Shown: positions 16,905-26,615, counted from the first letter of the stretch. The stretch is DNA of 64,000 nt from Photobacterium aquae (GCF_001029445.1 NZ_LDOT01000023.1:124001-188000), one strand, 5' to 3'. Program-made: numbers and translations. The notes: generated by a model not told the origin, from the sequence alone.

Positions 16905-18536
16905 ATGCGTTTTAATAACCTTTCTGTTGGTAAAAAGATAGGTGTCGGGTTTGCGATTGTCTTTTTTTCTGTTGTCGCTATGGGCATTTTTCTTGTTTCT
17001 GAAGTTACAAAGTTGAAAGAGAGTATATTGGTTTTTACTGATGCAACTTTGCCAAGCATTGTATTGGTAAAAGATATGCAGTTGGACTCCGAACATATAC
17101 GCCGGCAACAGTTTTTTCTGGTCTCTAACGTAAATAATTCAAATATTGATCAGTCATTGAATGATTACGCGGAACAACTGGGAGATATGGCCAAGAAAGT
17201 CAAAGAATACCAAGATAGTGTTTGGGAAGAAGAGGATCGTCGTTTTTCTTCTGCTGTGACGAAAGCATGGCAAAATTATTCGTCAGATCAAAGTGAGTTC
17301 ATAACGGCGATAAAGAATAAAAATATAACGAAAGCAAATGCGATGGTTGTTAATAGCCTTGATAGTTTTAATAGCTTAATTAAATCGCTGGATAGTTTGC
17401 TTGAATTAAATCAGTCTTATGTTCACTCGGATCGTAAATTGGTTCTAGAGCAGGTTTATCAAACCTATATGCTGACGATCGGAGGTATTGTCGCCATTAT
17501 GCTCTTTACGATTTTTATTACGACACGAATTACCCGTCAGATTTGTATTCCTCTTAATAAAGCGAAGGATATGGCTGAGCGTATTGCGATGGGGGATTTG
17601 ACATCTGAGTTGGATCGCAGCTTGCTAGGTCGTGATGAACTGGGACAGCTCTCATTGGCATGTATTGGGATGCAAGATAAGTTAAGGGACTTGTTGCACG
17701 AAATTTCAAGTGCTGCAACTCAGTTAGGGGCTGCAATTGAAGAGGTAAGTGCGGTTTCCGAGCAAACGTCACAAGGTATGAAGCAGCAGCAAGATGATAT
17801 TATTACCATTGCTACTGCGATGAATCAGATGCAGGCAACCGTGAATGATGTTGCAGCTAATACAGAAGAAGCATCGAATTCAGCTAGCGCAGTGACGGAT
17901 AGTGCAGTTCAGGGCGGTAATAATATTCGCCAGAATATTGATAGCATCCAAACTGTGGCTAAGGTGGTTGCTGATACAGAGAGTATTGTGACTTTGCTGG
18001 AGAAAGATTCAGCGAGTATCGGGATGGTCGTGGATGTGATTAATAGCATTGCAGAGCAGACGAACCTGTTGGCATTGAATGCGGCTATTGAAGCAGCCCG
18101 AGCTGGTGAGCAAGGCCGAGGTTTTGCCGTTGTTGCTGATGAGGTAAGAACTTTAGCGGGTAGAACACAGGCATCAACAACAGAAATAACATCGATTATT
18201 GAGCAGCTTCAGGCGCGTGCAGTAAAAGCTGGCGATGCAACAAGGCATAGTAGCCAGTTGATTAATGACTGCGTCTGTCAGTCAGAAGAAACCGGCAAGA
18301 ATATTACTGAAATTGAAGAAGAAGTTCGTCAGATGGCGTCGATGAACATTCAAATTGCCAGTGCATGTAGTGAACAAAACTCTGTTACTGAGGACTTAGG
18401 CAGGAATGTTGAAAATATTAGCCTAGCATCTTCACAGATAGCATCAGGAGCAGATCAAACCGCTCAGGCTTGTGTCGAATTAAGTCAATTGGCGACAAAT
18501 TTACAGGATAATGTTGGTCGATTCCGTTTGGTTTAA
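16905..18536 (+). CDS. Methyl-accepting chemotaxis protein 1
   Basis: A 543-residue inner-membrane chemoreceptor. TM1 spans about 12-32, a periplasmic four-helix-bundle-type sensor about 33-187, TM2 about 188-210 (GGIVAIMLFTIFITTRITRQ), then HAMP (about 210-262, starting with CIPLNKAKDMAERIA) and the long cytoplasmic signalling coiled coil. The hairpin tip that contacts CheA/CheW is intact (EQTNLLALNAAIEAARAGEQ, GRGFAVVADEVRTLAGRTQ, residues about 384-425). The C-terminus has no CheR-tethering pentapeptide (it ends FRLV). A very similar receptor follows in tandem about 520 bp downstream. Ligand unknown. An own terminator follows, so the two are separately transcribed. Confidence 0.95.
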   Translation: MRFNNLSVGKKIGVGFAIVFFSVVAMGIFLVSEVTKLKESILVFTDATLPSIVLVKDMQLDSEHIRRQQFFLVSNVNNSNIDQSLNDYAEQLGDMAKKVKEYQDSVWEEEDRRFSSAVTKAWQNYSSDQSEFITAIKNKNITKANAMVVNSLDSFNSLIKSLDSLLELNQSYVHSDRKLVLEQVYQTYMLTIGGIVAIMLFTIFITTRITRQICIPLNKAKDMAERIAMGDLTSELDRSLLGRDELGQLSLACIGMQDKLRDLLHEISSAATQLGAAIEEVSAVSEQTSQGMKQQQDDIITIATAMNQMQATVNDVAANTEEASNSASAVTDSAVQGGNNIRQNIDSIQTVAKVVADTESIVTLLEKDSASIGMVVDVINSIAEQTNLLALNAAIEAARAGEQGRGFAVVADEVRTLAGRTQASTTEITSIIEQLQARAVKAGDATRHSSQLINDCVCQSEETGKNITEIEEEVRQMASMNIQIASACSEQNSVTEDLGRNVENISLASSQIASGADQTAQACVELSQLATNLQDNVGRFRLV

Positions 18537-18559
18537 GTTTACTGATTGAAAATGAATGG

Positions 18560-18590
18560 ACACCAGCTTCGAAAGAGGCTGGTGTTTTTT
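18560..18590 (+). terminator. Terminator of chemoreceptor 1
   Basis: Stem ACACCAGC (18560-18567) with GCTGGTGT (18578-18585 region), ending in TTTTTT. Confidence 0.85.
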
Positions 18591-19056
18591 ATGGGAACTT
18601 AAATTTCATTTTCAGTATCACTTTAATGTTTTGTTATTTATATCTATATGGTTTTCATATGACTGTTACATGCTAACGGCAGCCGAGATAGATAGAAAAT
18701 TGAATAAAAAGTGAAGAAATACCCGATATAACCTAAAAATTATTCATGGAGGAATAATTTACACATGGTTATTTTAAATATGAAAAAAAGAATTCTTAAA
18801 TAGGATTATAAAAAGTAGGAATATTTCCAATAAGATTGAGATTGCGTCATGATTATCTCAAAATGCGTGTTTTTATCTAAAATTGAGAACGTAAAGCGAC
18901 ACGTTATTGAATTTTCTTAAATGGGTAATTTGATTATTGCTACCTACATCACGAATGGGATGTTTGATAATTGAACAAGTACAAGCAAAAAATAGCATAT
19001 GGCTCATTTTCTAGAATCTGACTGAAACAAAGTCATTGATTAACGGAGTTGAACTG
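18591..19056. other. Intergenic region between tandem chemoreceptors
   Basis: AT-rich, about 466 bp, with no gene. It presumably contains the promoter of the second chemoreceptor; a CGGAG Shine-Dalgarno lies eight bases before the ATG at 19057. I could not identify a confident sigma-28 flagellar promoter (TAAA-N15-GCCGATAA) by eye. Confidence 0.45.
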
Positions 19057-20688
19057 ATGCTTTTTAAGAACCTTTCGGTCGGTAAGAAGATCGGCACCGG
19101 GTTCGCGATTATCTTTATCGCAGTGATTGTCTTGGGTGCATTTTTGATATCAGAAGTAACAATGTTTAAAAATAGTGCGCTCGCACTCACCGATAAAACG
19201 CTGCCAAGTATCTTTCTGGTGAAGGACATGCAAAAAGACTCGGAGCATATCCGACGAGAGCAGTTTTTTCTTGTTGCCAACATTGATAATAAAAGTGTCG
19301 ATAAGGTACTGAGTAATTATGAAGTTATGCTTCAGGAAATGGAGCATAAATTAGCAAGGTACAAAGATAGCCTGTGGGACGAAGAAGATGGAAGGTTGTT
19401 TGCTGATGTGAATACCGCATGGCAAATGTACTTGGCCTCTCAGAATGATTTCATCTCGGCGGTGAGGGCGAAAAATAGTGTCGAGGCGAACTCATTGGCG
19501 ATGGGGAGCTACCGCGGTTTTAAAATGCTGAATGACTCGTTAGAGAAATTATTAAAATTGAATGAGTCGCAGACGCAAGCCGATCGCCAATCGGTGCTGG
19601 ATCGTGTTGCTCAGGCTTACCTTCTGACGAGTAGTGGCGTTATCGTTATTATGATCTTTATTATTGTCATGACAGTCTTTTTGACCCGTCAGATTTGTAC
19701 CCCCCTTCGGGCAACGATCAATATGGCAGAACGCATTGCCAAAGGGGATTTGACCTCTGAGTTGGATCACAGCTCCCTTGGGCATGATGAGCTAGGGCAG
19801 CTTTCTCTTGCCTGCGCCGGTATGCAGGATAGATTGCGAACGCTACTGCAGGAAATATCCGGAGCCGTCACCCAATTGAGTGCTGCGATTGAAGAGATGA
19901 GCTCAGTTTCAGAGCAGACGTCGCAGGGAATGAGGCAGCAGCAAGACGACATTACCATGATAGCTACTGCGATGAATCAGATGCAGTCAACGGTCAATGA
20001 TGTCGCGGCCAATACCGAGCATGCATCCCATTCGGCCAATGCCGTAACGGAGAGTGCGGCTAAGGGGGGCGGTAATATTCGCCATAATATCGAGAATATC
20101 CAAAGTGTGGCTAAGGTGGTTTCTGATACCGAAACAATCGTGGCACTGCTTGAGAAAGACTCGGCCAGTATTGGTATGGTGGTGGATGTGATTAACAGCA
20201 TTGCCGAGCAAACAAATTTGTTGGCACTGAACGCGGCAATAGAGGCGGCGCGTGCTGGGGAGCAAGGTCGCGGATTTGCCGTAGTTGCCGATGAAGTCAG
20301 AACGCTGGCAGGTCGAACACAGGCTTCAACAACGGAAATCACCACGATTATAGAGCAGCTGCAAACTCGAGCAGGGAAAGCGGGTGAGGCGACAAGGCAG
20401 AGCAGCCAGCTGATTAATGCGTGCGTTGGTCAATCTCAGGAAACTGGGCAAAATATCGCTGAAATTGAAGAAGAAGTGCGACAGATGGCGTCGATGAACA
20501 TTCAGATTGCCAGCGCTTGTAGCGAACAGAACTCGGTGACCGAAGAGCTGGGACGAAATGTTGAAAATATCAGTCTTTCGTCGTCACAAGTTGCGTCAGG
20601 TGCTGAGCAGGCTGCGCGTGCTTGCGTGGAGCTGAGTCAGTTGGCCGCAAATCTACAGGACAACGTAGCTCATTTCCGCTTGGCATGA
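19057..20688 (+). CDS. Methyl-accepting chemotaxis protein 2
   Basis: A 543-residue tandem paralogue of the preceding receptor with identical layout: TM1 about 11-31, four-helix-bundle-type sensor, TM2 about 188-210, HAMP and signalling domain with an almost identical tip at about 384-428. The signalling halves are nearly the same protein, while the periplasmic halves are clearly diverged though still alignable (both retain LPSI.LVKDMQ.DSEHIRR.QFFLV), so ligand specificity may differ. A TTG at 19036 could extend the frame by seven residues; I choose the ATG at 19057 because it has the Shine-Dalgarno and aligns with paralogue 1. More GC-rich third positions than copy 1 point to an old or separately evolving duplication. 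Confidence 0.95.
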   Translation: MLFKNLSVGKKIGTGFAIIFIAVIVLGAFLISEVTMFKNSALALTDKTLPSIFLVKDMQKDSEHIRREQFFLVANIDNKSVDKVLSNYEVMLQEMEHKLARYKDSLWDEEDGRLFADVNTAWQMYLASQNDFISAVRAKNSVEANSLAMGSYRGFKMLNDSLEKLLKLNESQTQADRQSVLDRVAQAYLLTSSGVIVIMIFIIVMTVFLTRQICTPLRATINMAERIAKGDLTSELDHSSLGHDELGQLSLACAGMQDRLRTLLQEISGAVTQLSAAIEEMSSVSEQTSQGMRQQQDDITMIATAMNQMQSTVNDVAANTEHASHSANAVTESAAKGGGNIRHNIENIQSVAKVVSDTETIVALLEKDSASIGMVVDVINSIAEQTNLLALNAAIEAARAGEQGRGFAVVADEVRTLAGRTQASTTEITTIIEQLQTRAGKAGEATRQSSQLINACVGQSQETGQNIAEIEEEVRQMASMNIQIASACSEQNSVTEELGRNVENISLSSSQVASGAEQAARACVELSQLAANLQDNVAHFRLA

Positions 20689-20703
20689 TTGCGCATTAGG
20701 CTT

Positions 20704-20743
20704 CCCCTATAACACTGTTCTTTTTAGGCTGGTGTTATAGGGG
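20704..20743. repeat. 12-bp inverted repeat, probable bidirectional 3' hairpin
   Basis: CCCCTATAACAC (20704-20715) and its exact complement (20732-20743) flank a 16-base loop between the convergent chemoreceptor 2 and ABM genes. No strong T-run follows on the plus strand, so this may be a weak terminator or an mRNA-end structure. Confidence 0.6.
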
Positions 20744-20768
20744 GAGATGCGAGACTGTACCTGAAATA

Positions 20769-21059
20769 CTAGTTAATTGGGGTCATTTCATTGACGACAA
20801 AGCTCTCGACTGCACCGTCGGTGGCTTGCAGATACTCAGCCAGATGCTGATTGTTCATGTGAGCCTGCCAGAGTTCGCGTGAGGCCCAGTTTTCGTAAAA
20901 TAGGAAGTGTGCTGGGTTTTCGTTGTCTTGATGGAGGTCGTAGTTGATGCAACCGGCTTCTGCACGGGTGAATTCGATAAGTTTGAGGAGTTCGCTTTTG
21001 ACGAGCTCGATACTGTCAGTTTTTGCGATAATGTTGGCGACAATGGTCAATTGGGTCAT
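20769..21059 (-). CDS. Putative quinol monooxygenase, ABM domain (YgiN-like)
   Basis: A 96-residue ABM-fold protein. The start at 21059 is preceded by AAAGGA and gives the usual N-terminus (MTQLTIVANIIAK); the frame is open to 21182 but that extension is not family-like. Landmarks are the EAGCINYDLHQDNENPAHFL segment and the FYENWASRELWQAHMNN helix with its conserved W and H. YgiN in E. coli is a quinol monooxygenase; members of the family often sit beside redox or efflux genes, here an AraJ-like MFS exporter on the same strand about 170 bp upstream, separated by a terminator. Confidence 0.85.
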   Translation of the reverse strand: MTQLTIVANIIAKTDSIELVKSELLKLIEFTRAEAGCINYDLHQDNENPAHFLFYENWASRELWQAHMNNQHLAEYLQATDGAVESFVVNEMTPIN

Positions 21060-21171
21060 GGTATTTTCCTTTAAGTAAATACAGAATAAGTACCTTGAAG
21101 TCAGAGTTCTTCGTTGTTGGATGATTGCACTTGGATATAACCCAGTGTAGATGACTATGGTTGATGATCCT

Positions 21172-21205
21172 GAAAAAACCACCCGAGGCCATTATGGCCT
21201 CGGGT
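21172..21205 (-). terminator. Terminator of AraJ-like MFS gene
   Basis: A 10-bp perfect stem (21181-21190 with 21196-21205, ACCCGAGGCC) with a five-base loop; on the minus strand it is followed by TTTTTT. Confidence 0.9.
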
Positions 21206-21230
21206 AGGTTTATTGATATTAGAGCGATAG

Positions 21231-22424
21231 TTAGAATGAAGCTGCTTGGTTGCCTAATTGGCGTTGCTGTATACGGTCGAGCCTTCCGCTAAAGCCGGTT
21301 AGTCCAAGGGCAATGAGTACCACAACGGCTCCGACCCAAGGGGTTTGCATCACTCCGGCTTCGGCGACGATGTGACCACCACCCCATGATCCCAGAGCGA
21401 TGCCAACGTTGAAGGCTGCGATATTAAGCCCCGAAGCGACATCAATAGCATCCGGGGTATATTTCTCCGCTAGGCTGACCACATATACCTGTAGCCCAGG
21501 CACGTTGCCGAATGCAAAAGCACCCCATACCAAGATCGTCAGCACAGCTGTTATCGGATTGTGTGCCGTTACCGTAAAGGCGAGTAGAACCATCGCCAAT
21601 CCGGAAAAAATGATTTTCAGTGCTTTGACTGACCCCATTTTGTCGGCCATCTTTCCTCCCCAGATATTGCCGACGGCAACAGACACACCATATACCAGCA
21701 TAATGAGGCCGATGGCATTGGCGCTAAACCCTGATATATCTTGCAAAATAGGTGCAAGGAAGGTGAAGGCAGTAAACGTGCCACCATAACCCAATGCGGT
21801 TATTGCATACACCAGCAGGAGTCGGGGCTGGGTGAGCACCTTAAGCTGTGCCGACAGTTTCGTTGCTGGTGGCTGTTGTAGATTTTTCGGCACGAGGAAG
21901 GCACTACCAATCAAGGCAATGAGCCCCAGTAGCGCGACAACCAAGAAGGTGGCTTGCCAGCCAAATGTTTGGCCGATGTATGTTCCAAGAGGCACGCCTG
22001 TCACCAATGCTACGGTTAAGCCGGTGAACATAATCGCAATGGCGCTTGCAGCCTTGTCTTTGGCGACGAGTCCAGTGGCGATGGTTGCCCCGATGGAAAA
22101 GAAGACACCGTGTGCCAGTCCGGTCAGGATCCGCGCCGCGATCAATGTGCTGTAGTCTGGCGCCTGCCAGGCCAAAAGGTTACCCGCGACAAACAGAGCC
22201 ATTACGGCCAGTAGGACATTTTTTCGTTTCCAGTTCCCAGTTAATGCCGTCAGTACCGGAGCCCCGATGGCGACACCTAGAGCGTAGAGGCTGACAAGCA
22301 AGCCTGCGGATGGTAGCGATACGTTTAGATCCGCTGCCATGGTGGGTATGAGCCCGACAATGACAAATTCTGTCGTGCCGATGGCAAAGGCACTGAGTGT
22401 CAGAGCGAGTAGTGCTAGTGGCAT
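21231..22424 (-). CDS. MFS transporter, DHA1 family (AraJ/YdhP-like)
   Basis: A 397-residue inner-membrane exporter with twelve predicted helices. The N-terminal FAIGTTEFVIVGLIPTMA and LVSLYALGVAIGAPVLTAL are hallmarks of the AraJ/YdhP/sugar-efflux branch of DHA1. The motif A loop is GNWKRKNVLL rather than the classical GxLaDrxGrkxxL, as is usual in this branch. Motif C is visible as GVPLGTYIGQTFGW near 145. The substrate is unknown: arabinose-like sugars, purines or drugs have been proposed for relatives. It is monocistronic with its own terminator. Confidence 0.88.
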   Translation of the reverse strand: MPLALLALTLSAFAIGTTEFVIVGLIPTMAADLNVSLPSAGLLVSLYALGVAIGAPVLTALTGNWKRKNVLLAVMALFVAGNLLAWQAPDYSTLIAARILTGLAHGVFFSIGATIATGLVAKDKAASAIAIMFTGLTVALVTGVPLGTYIGQTFGWQATFLVVALLGLIALIGSAFLVPKNLQQPPATKLSAQLKVLTQPRLLLVYAITALGYGGTFTAFTFLAPILQDISGFSANAIGLIMLVYGVSVAVGNIWGGKMADKMGSVKALKIIFSGLAMVLLAFTVTAHNPITAVLTILVWGAFAFGNVPGLQVYVVSLAEKYTPDAIDVASGLNIAAFNVGIALGSWGGGHIVAEAGVMQTPWVGAVVVLIALGLTGFSGRLDRIQQRQLGNQAASF

Positions 22425-22611
22425 AGTTTTAAGCCCTCAAGATAATGAGTGCAGGGCATATAGCCGAGTAAGGCGCCCTGCGGAATGGGCGCATTATTGG
22501 AGATATTGCTTTTGCGAAAAACAGCGTTATTGGCAAATGACTTTTGTCAAAAATGACAGTTAAGCGCGTGTGGGGCAGTTACTAGGAAAGAGTGCATGCG
22601 TTGTTTGGTTG

Positions 22612-23808
22612 TTAGTGATGACGATCAGTAAGTGTCTTATTACTATGCTGAGATGTCTGAACATTTGTCATACGGGGCAAACTGACAGCTGCTGCTAACG
22701 AGAGCGCCGCGATACAAGAGAGGGTATGGTATAGGCCGATGAAGTGTCCGGTTGTCTGATAGGTTTGAGCAATTAGCCAGTAAGCGATAGGGCCAGTACT
22801 AAAGCTCAGAGTGTATTTCAGGGCATAGAGCCTTGCTCGCCATGATGAATGTGCATATCGGCCGATGAGCCAGTCGTTGACAGGGATTTGCGCGTAGACG
22901 AAGAATAAGAAACCGGCGAGTGATAACGTCAGTGACCATTCAGATGACTGTGCTGCCATTAGCAAAAATAGGCATTGACCTGCAGTTATGACCGTGAGGA
23001 GTATTCTGGTTGAAACCTTACCGATGAGTTCACCAATACCAATTTGGGCAATGGCTGCCACGAGAAAAATAACCGTACTCAGGGTACCGGTTTGATTCAA
23101 ATTGGCATTGAAGGTGACGTTTAATATTTTCGGTAAGGCGGTTGTAGTGCTTTGGAATAAAAGACCGCCAGCCGCCGCAATAATGGCAATGATGGTGAAC
23201 AATCTTAATGGCTGTGTAACCGTAGATGTATTTTGTTCCATTTCTGTATTGGTATTGGCTTTCCCTGACAGTCGCTGTGATGTCCATGCATAGACACCTC
23301 CCAAGAAGCAAGACAGCATACCCGGGACAAGAAAAGCATACTGCCAACCATAATGCGAGGTTAATAGCGCTGTTGTTATAGATGCACAGGCGAGACCGAT
23401 ATTGCCTGCCACTCCATTGACAGCGACTGCTCGTCCTTTGTTTCGGACAATCTGAAACAGTAATGCCATGCCGACAGGATGGTAGATAGAGGAAAAGAGG
23501 CCAATGGCAACAATGCCGAGTGCGAGCTGTTGGGGGGTATGTGCCAACGTCGTTAGAATGGCAGAGATCCCTGTTCCAAAGAAAAACAGTACCATCATTT
23601 TTTGATGGCCCCATCGATCGCCAAGCCAGCCTGCAGGTAAAGCGCCGAGGCCGTAAGCCAGCATGCCCCAGCTACCGAGCTGAAGAAGGTCTGCATAGTG
23701 AGTCTGCCATGCCTCGCTAATAGCAATGATTACGGTTGGGAAAATAAGAATGATGTAGTGATTGAGTGCATGGCCTAAGTTAAGCAAGGGCTGGTGGTAG
23801 TTGCGCAT
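22612..23808 (-). CDS. MFS transporter, fosmidomycin-resistance-like
   Basis: A 398-residue inner-membrane MFS protein, twelve predicted helices. The N-terminal LGHALNHYIILIFPTVIIAI, the motif A loop GWLGDRWGHQKMM and the helix with GLFSSIYHPVGMALL match the Fsr-type subfamily, which has the characteristic YHP motif in helix 4. Relatives confer efflux of fosmidomycin and other compounds; the physiological substrate is not known. The gene is divergent from an AraC-family regulator starting 100 bp away, which is therefore the likely regulator. Confidence 0.87.
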   Translation of the reverse strand: MRNYHQPLLNLGHALNHYIILIFPTVIIAISEAWQTHYADLLQLGSWGMLAYGLGALPAGWLGDRWGHQKMMVLFFFGTGISAILTTLAHTPQQLALGIVAIGLFSSIYHPVGMALLFQIVRNKGRAVAVNGVAGNIGLACASITTALLTSHYGWQYAFLVPGMLSCFLGGVYAWTSQRLSGKANTNTEMEQNTSTVTQPLRLFTIIAIIAAAGGLLFQSTTTALPKILNVTFNANLNQTGTLSTVIFLVAAIAQIGIGELIGKVSTRILLTVITAGQCLFLLMAAQSSEWSLTLSLAGFLFFVYAQIPVNDWLIGRYAHSSWRARLYALKYTLSFSTGPIAYWLIAQTYQTTGHFIGLYHTLSCIAALSLAAAVSLPRMTNVQTSQHSNKTLTDRHH

Positions 23809-23907
23809 AGTGGTATCTCGATAATAGCGTGGATACGAGACAGTTTAATTGCGGCAAATTTGGCGTATAGTCACAATTAAGACAACTCTTTGCTCAAATG
23901 AGCCAAT

Positions 23908-24687
23908 ATGGAAAAACGAGATTTTGCGGTTGGCCGTCCCGATAAAGCTGTAGTGATAGCGAAATCTTATCCGGATGGTTACTTGATAGACTGGCATTAT
24001 CATGATTTCTCGCAGCTTGTGTATGCCTGCCGAGGGGTGATGACGGTAGAGACGCAACGTGATTTATGGGTGATCCCTCCCCAGCGGGCGGTGTGGATAC
24101 CTGCCGGGGTGAGGCACAAAGTCGTCATGCACGGGTGTGCGGAGATGCGTAATTTTTATGTGCGTCCCGATCTATATCCGCAGCTACCCAATGAAAGTAC
24201 AGTGATATCGGTAACAGCTTTGCTGCGAGAGTTGCTTTTGCATTTGGCCTCGCCACAGGCCAAGACCTTATCTTCTGATGTACTGGACCGGCTGATAGAG
24301 GTGACACTGGATCAGTTTCTTGTGGCCCGTCATGTATCATTCAACTTGCCGGTTGCTTCTGATCCGCGGCTGAGAAAAGTGTGTGAGGCGATTGCAGAGA
24401 ATCCTAACCATCAGGACTCCTTACTGCAGTGGGCGGAGAGAGCGAATGTGAGTAGTCGGACATTAAGCCGATTGTTCAGAGCTGAAATAGGGCTTTCATT
24501 TGTTGAATATCGCCAGCAAGCGAGGCTGTTTGCAGCGCTTATTTTATTGGCGCAAGGAATGCCTGTAACTCGGGTTGCCTTGGAGGTGGGGTTTACCAGT
24601 GTAAGTGCATTTAATCGCCTTTTTAAGCAGAGTTTTGCCGTCACGCCGGGGGCTTTTATGCAGATCGAATTATCTGAGGATCGTTGA
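23908..24687 (+). CDS. AraC-family regulator with cupin sensor domain
   Basis: A 259-residue regulator. Residues 25-105 form an AraC-type cupin arm (DWHYHDFSQLVYACRGVMTV and WVIPPQRAVWIPAGVRHKV, the latter a very typical YPPQ/HxxxWIPAG motif of this subgroup). Residues 155-255 are two helix-turn-helix motifs (LLQWAERANVSSRTLSRLF; VTRVALEVGFTSVSAFNRLF) ending in TPGAF. It is divergent from the Fsr-like MFS gene with a 99-bp gap, the standard arrangement for a regulator and its exporter target. Confidence 0.9.
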   Translation: MEKRDFAVGRPDKAVVIAKSYPDGYLIDWHYHDFSQLVYACRGVMTVETQRDLWVIPPQRAVWIPAGVRHKVVMHGCAEMRNFYVRPDLYPQLPNESTVISVTALLRELLLHLASPQAKTLSSDVLDRLIEVTLDQFLVARHVSFNLPVASDPRLRKVCEAIAENPNHQDSLLQWAERANVSSRTLSRLFRAEIGLSFVEYRQQARLFAALILLAQGMPVTRVALEVGFTSVSAFNRLFKQSFAVTPGAFMQIELSEDR

Positions 24688-24784
24688 TCACACCTAAGTT
24701 GTTTTAAGTTTCAAGATTTAGACAACATGAGGGAATATATAACTATAAGTCGAAATAGCACTGAAGCGGAAAAAGGATGTTTCC

Positions 24785-25462
24785 ATGTTGATATTCAATT
24801 GCACGAAAGCGGCGGCGGAATTTTTTAGCAAGATGCGCAAAGGCGTTAAAACGGGCCCCATTCAGCCAACCCCTGATGAACCATTGATAGGGCGTGTCGG
24901 TTGCCTTGACTCTGCCTGGTTGGTTCATGTTGTGCGCGTCTACAGTAAGCCAACTGTCATTGCGATGCATATAGAGACCCGTTACTGCATGTTTTTTAAC
25001 TGCGTGCGAAAAGGAGACTCAGATGCATTCATCAATATGCTTCTAGAGAGGCTGATTAATAATATGCAGCGCCTTGGTGAGGCTGTGTCTGTGATGGATG
25101 ACTCGACGCTTAATCCGATGGCTGACACATTCTTGCAATCTCACCGGGAGTGTCATTTTTATCTTCGTGGTGATCGGCGTACTCAAGGCAACCTTAACGA
25201 GGCGGTTTGGATGTACAAGTATCATTTGATGGAGATGGGCGATATTCCTCAAGGCGGCGAGCATGCGGCAATGCTCGATACCTTGATCAACCATCAATTA
25301 CGTAAAGCATATCTGGGCAAAGACTATATTTTTCCAGATGAAGAGATGGTTGTGAGGTGGCTAGGTGACTATTGTCGGGTATCGGAGACGATGCAGAGTC
25401 AAGTTAGGCAGCGTTTTCGTTACTTGCGCAGAGAGGCTTATGATGAACAAGTTATGCATTGA
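24785..25462 (+). CDS. DUF6933-like protein of unknown function
   Basis: A 225-residue soluble protein. The N-terminal pattern MLIFNCTKAAAEFF, then a tryptophan-centred segment (LDSAWLVHVVRVYSKPTVIAM) and HIETRYCMFF resembles DUF6933-type proteins, where a short charged N-terminus is followed by a W-x-x-x-L-x-R-x strand and a phenylalanine-rich strand. The C-terminal half (about 100-225) is alpha-helical and rich in charged residues. No catalytic motif is visible. It has an AAAAGGA Shine-Dalgarno, lies about 100 bp behind the AraC gene and about 40 bp before a LysR gene. The family link is by recognition only. Confidence 0.6.
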   Translation: MLIFNCTKAAAEFFSKMRKGVKTGPIQPTPDEPLIGRVGCLDSAWLVHVVRVYSKPTVIAMHIETRYCMFFNCVRKGDSDAFINMLLERLINNMQRLGEAVSVMDDSTLNPMADTFLQSHRECHFYLRGDRRTQGNLNEAVWMYKYHLMEMGDIPQGGEHAAMLDTLINHQLRKAYLGKDYIFPDEEMVVRWLGDYCRVSETMQSQVRQRFRYLRREAYDEQVMH

Positions 25463-25503
25463 TTGATGGGTAGATATGGTTGGTTGCTTGAAGGGGTCAA
25501 AGT

Positions 25504-26385
25504 ATGTTGACTCGATCTGATGATTTGTCGATTTTGCTGACGGTGGTTGATACTGGCGGTTTTTCTGCGGCCGCGCATGCTCTGGACATTCAGGTGGCCA
25601 AGGTTTCGCGGGCGGTAAGTCGAGTTGAGGCCCAATTGGGGGTGTCAATTTTAAATCGGACAACTCGACGGGTTGGATTAACGGAAGAGGGGCGTCAGTT
25701 TGTCGATGCCGTGCGGGATGGCCTGGCGCTTATTGAGAAGGCAGAAGAAGATCTGACATCCCACGGTGAGCGACCCAAAGGGCGTTTACGGGTGGATGCG
25801 GCAAGTCCGTTTGTTCTGCACCAGTTGGTTCCGTTGGTTCAGCCTTTTAAAGCGGCTTATCCGGATATTGAGCTGGAATTGACCTCGAATGAAGGCTTTG
25901 TGGATTTGTTGGAGAAAAGAACCGATGTGGCTATTCGTATCGGGCGGTTAACAGATTCGACCTTGCATGCTCGTCCGCTAGGTAAAAGTCAGCTCTATAT
26001 TGTGGCGTCACCTGATTATTTGGCCAAGAACGGCTTTCCCGCTCTACCCGTTGATTTGAACCAACATCAGCTGGTGGGATTTACGGAACCCAAGATCCTC
26101 AATGACTGGCCATTGCAGGGAATGGGAACGATAACTCCAGCGTTGGTATCGAGCAATGGCGAAACGGTACGGCAATTGGTTCTCGCCGGAAATGGTATTG
26201 CTTGTTTGTCTGGTTTTATGGTGAAGCGGGATATTGAAGCTGGGCGTTTAGTGGCGCTGTTCGAATCGGAGAAACAAACTGATACTGGGCGTGAACTGGT
26301 TAATGCCGTTTATTATAAATCATCGGCAGTATCTAGGCGGATATCTGCTTTTATCGATTTTGCACAATCCAGACTGACGTTGTAG
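25504..26385 (+). CDS. LysR-family transcriptional regulator
   Basis: A 293-residue LysR-type regulator. Helix-turn-helix at residues 5-60 (LLTVVDTGGFSAAAHALDIQ; VSILNRTTRRVGLTEEGRQF) and effector domain at 90-290 with the signature VDLLEKRTDVAIRIGRLTDSTL. The DVAIRIG pattern again belongs to the CrgA-type group. The effector domain ends with a short arm. It lies 220 bp upstream of the yghU-like glutathione transferase gene on the same strand; control of that gene is plausible but unproven. Confidence 0.88.
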   Translation: MLTRSDDLSILLTVVDTGGFSAAAHALDIQVAKVSRAVSRVEAQLGVSILNRTTRRVGLTEEGRQFVDAVRDGLALIEKAEEDLTSHGERPKGRLRVDAASPFVLHQLVPLVQPFKAAYPDIELELTSNEGFVDLLEKRTDVAIRIGRLTDSTLHARPLGKSQLYIVASPDYLAKNGFPALPVDLNQHQLVGFTEPKILNDWPLQGMGTITPALVSSNGETVRQLVLAGNGIACLSGFMVKRDIEAGRLVALFESEKQTDTGRELVNAVYYKSSAVSRRISAFIDFAQSRLTL

Positions 26386-26615
26386 CGGTTGCCTAAGTAA
26401 CCTCCGTTGCTGGTAGAACGACATATATTGAGGGACACACCCTAGTCGCTATAGCGCTTTCGGTTATACCAAGGATGGAAGGGGTTATTATTATGGATTA
26501 TCAGGCATAAATCTTTGGATGGTTTTGCCAAAAATATCCGTTTGTGCCTTTGCTAATATGATGCAACATTTGGGTCGAGCCACGCCGACAGGCAATCACG
26601 AGAAGGATGATCAAT

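Noticed and set aside
23030..23614. A 194-codon minus-strand frame within the Fsr-like MFS gene.
   Set aside because: It overlaps the real transporter frame on the same strand and has a rare-codon, low-complexity cysteine-rich composition typical of a shifted frame.
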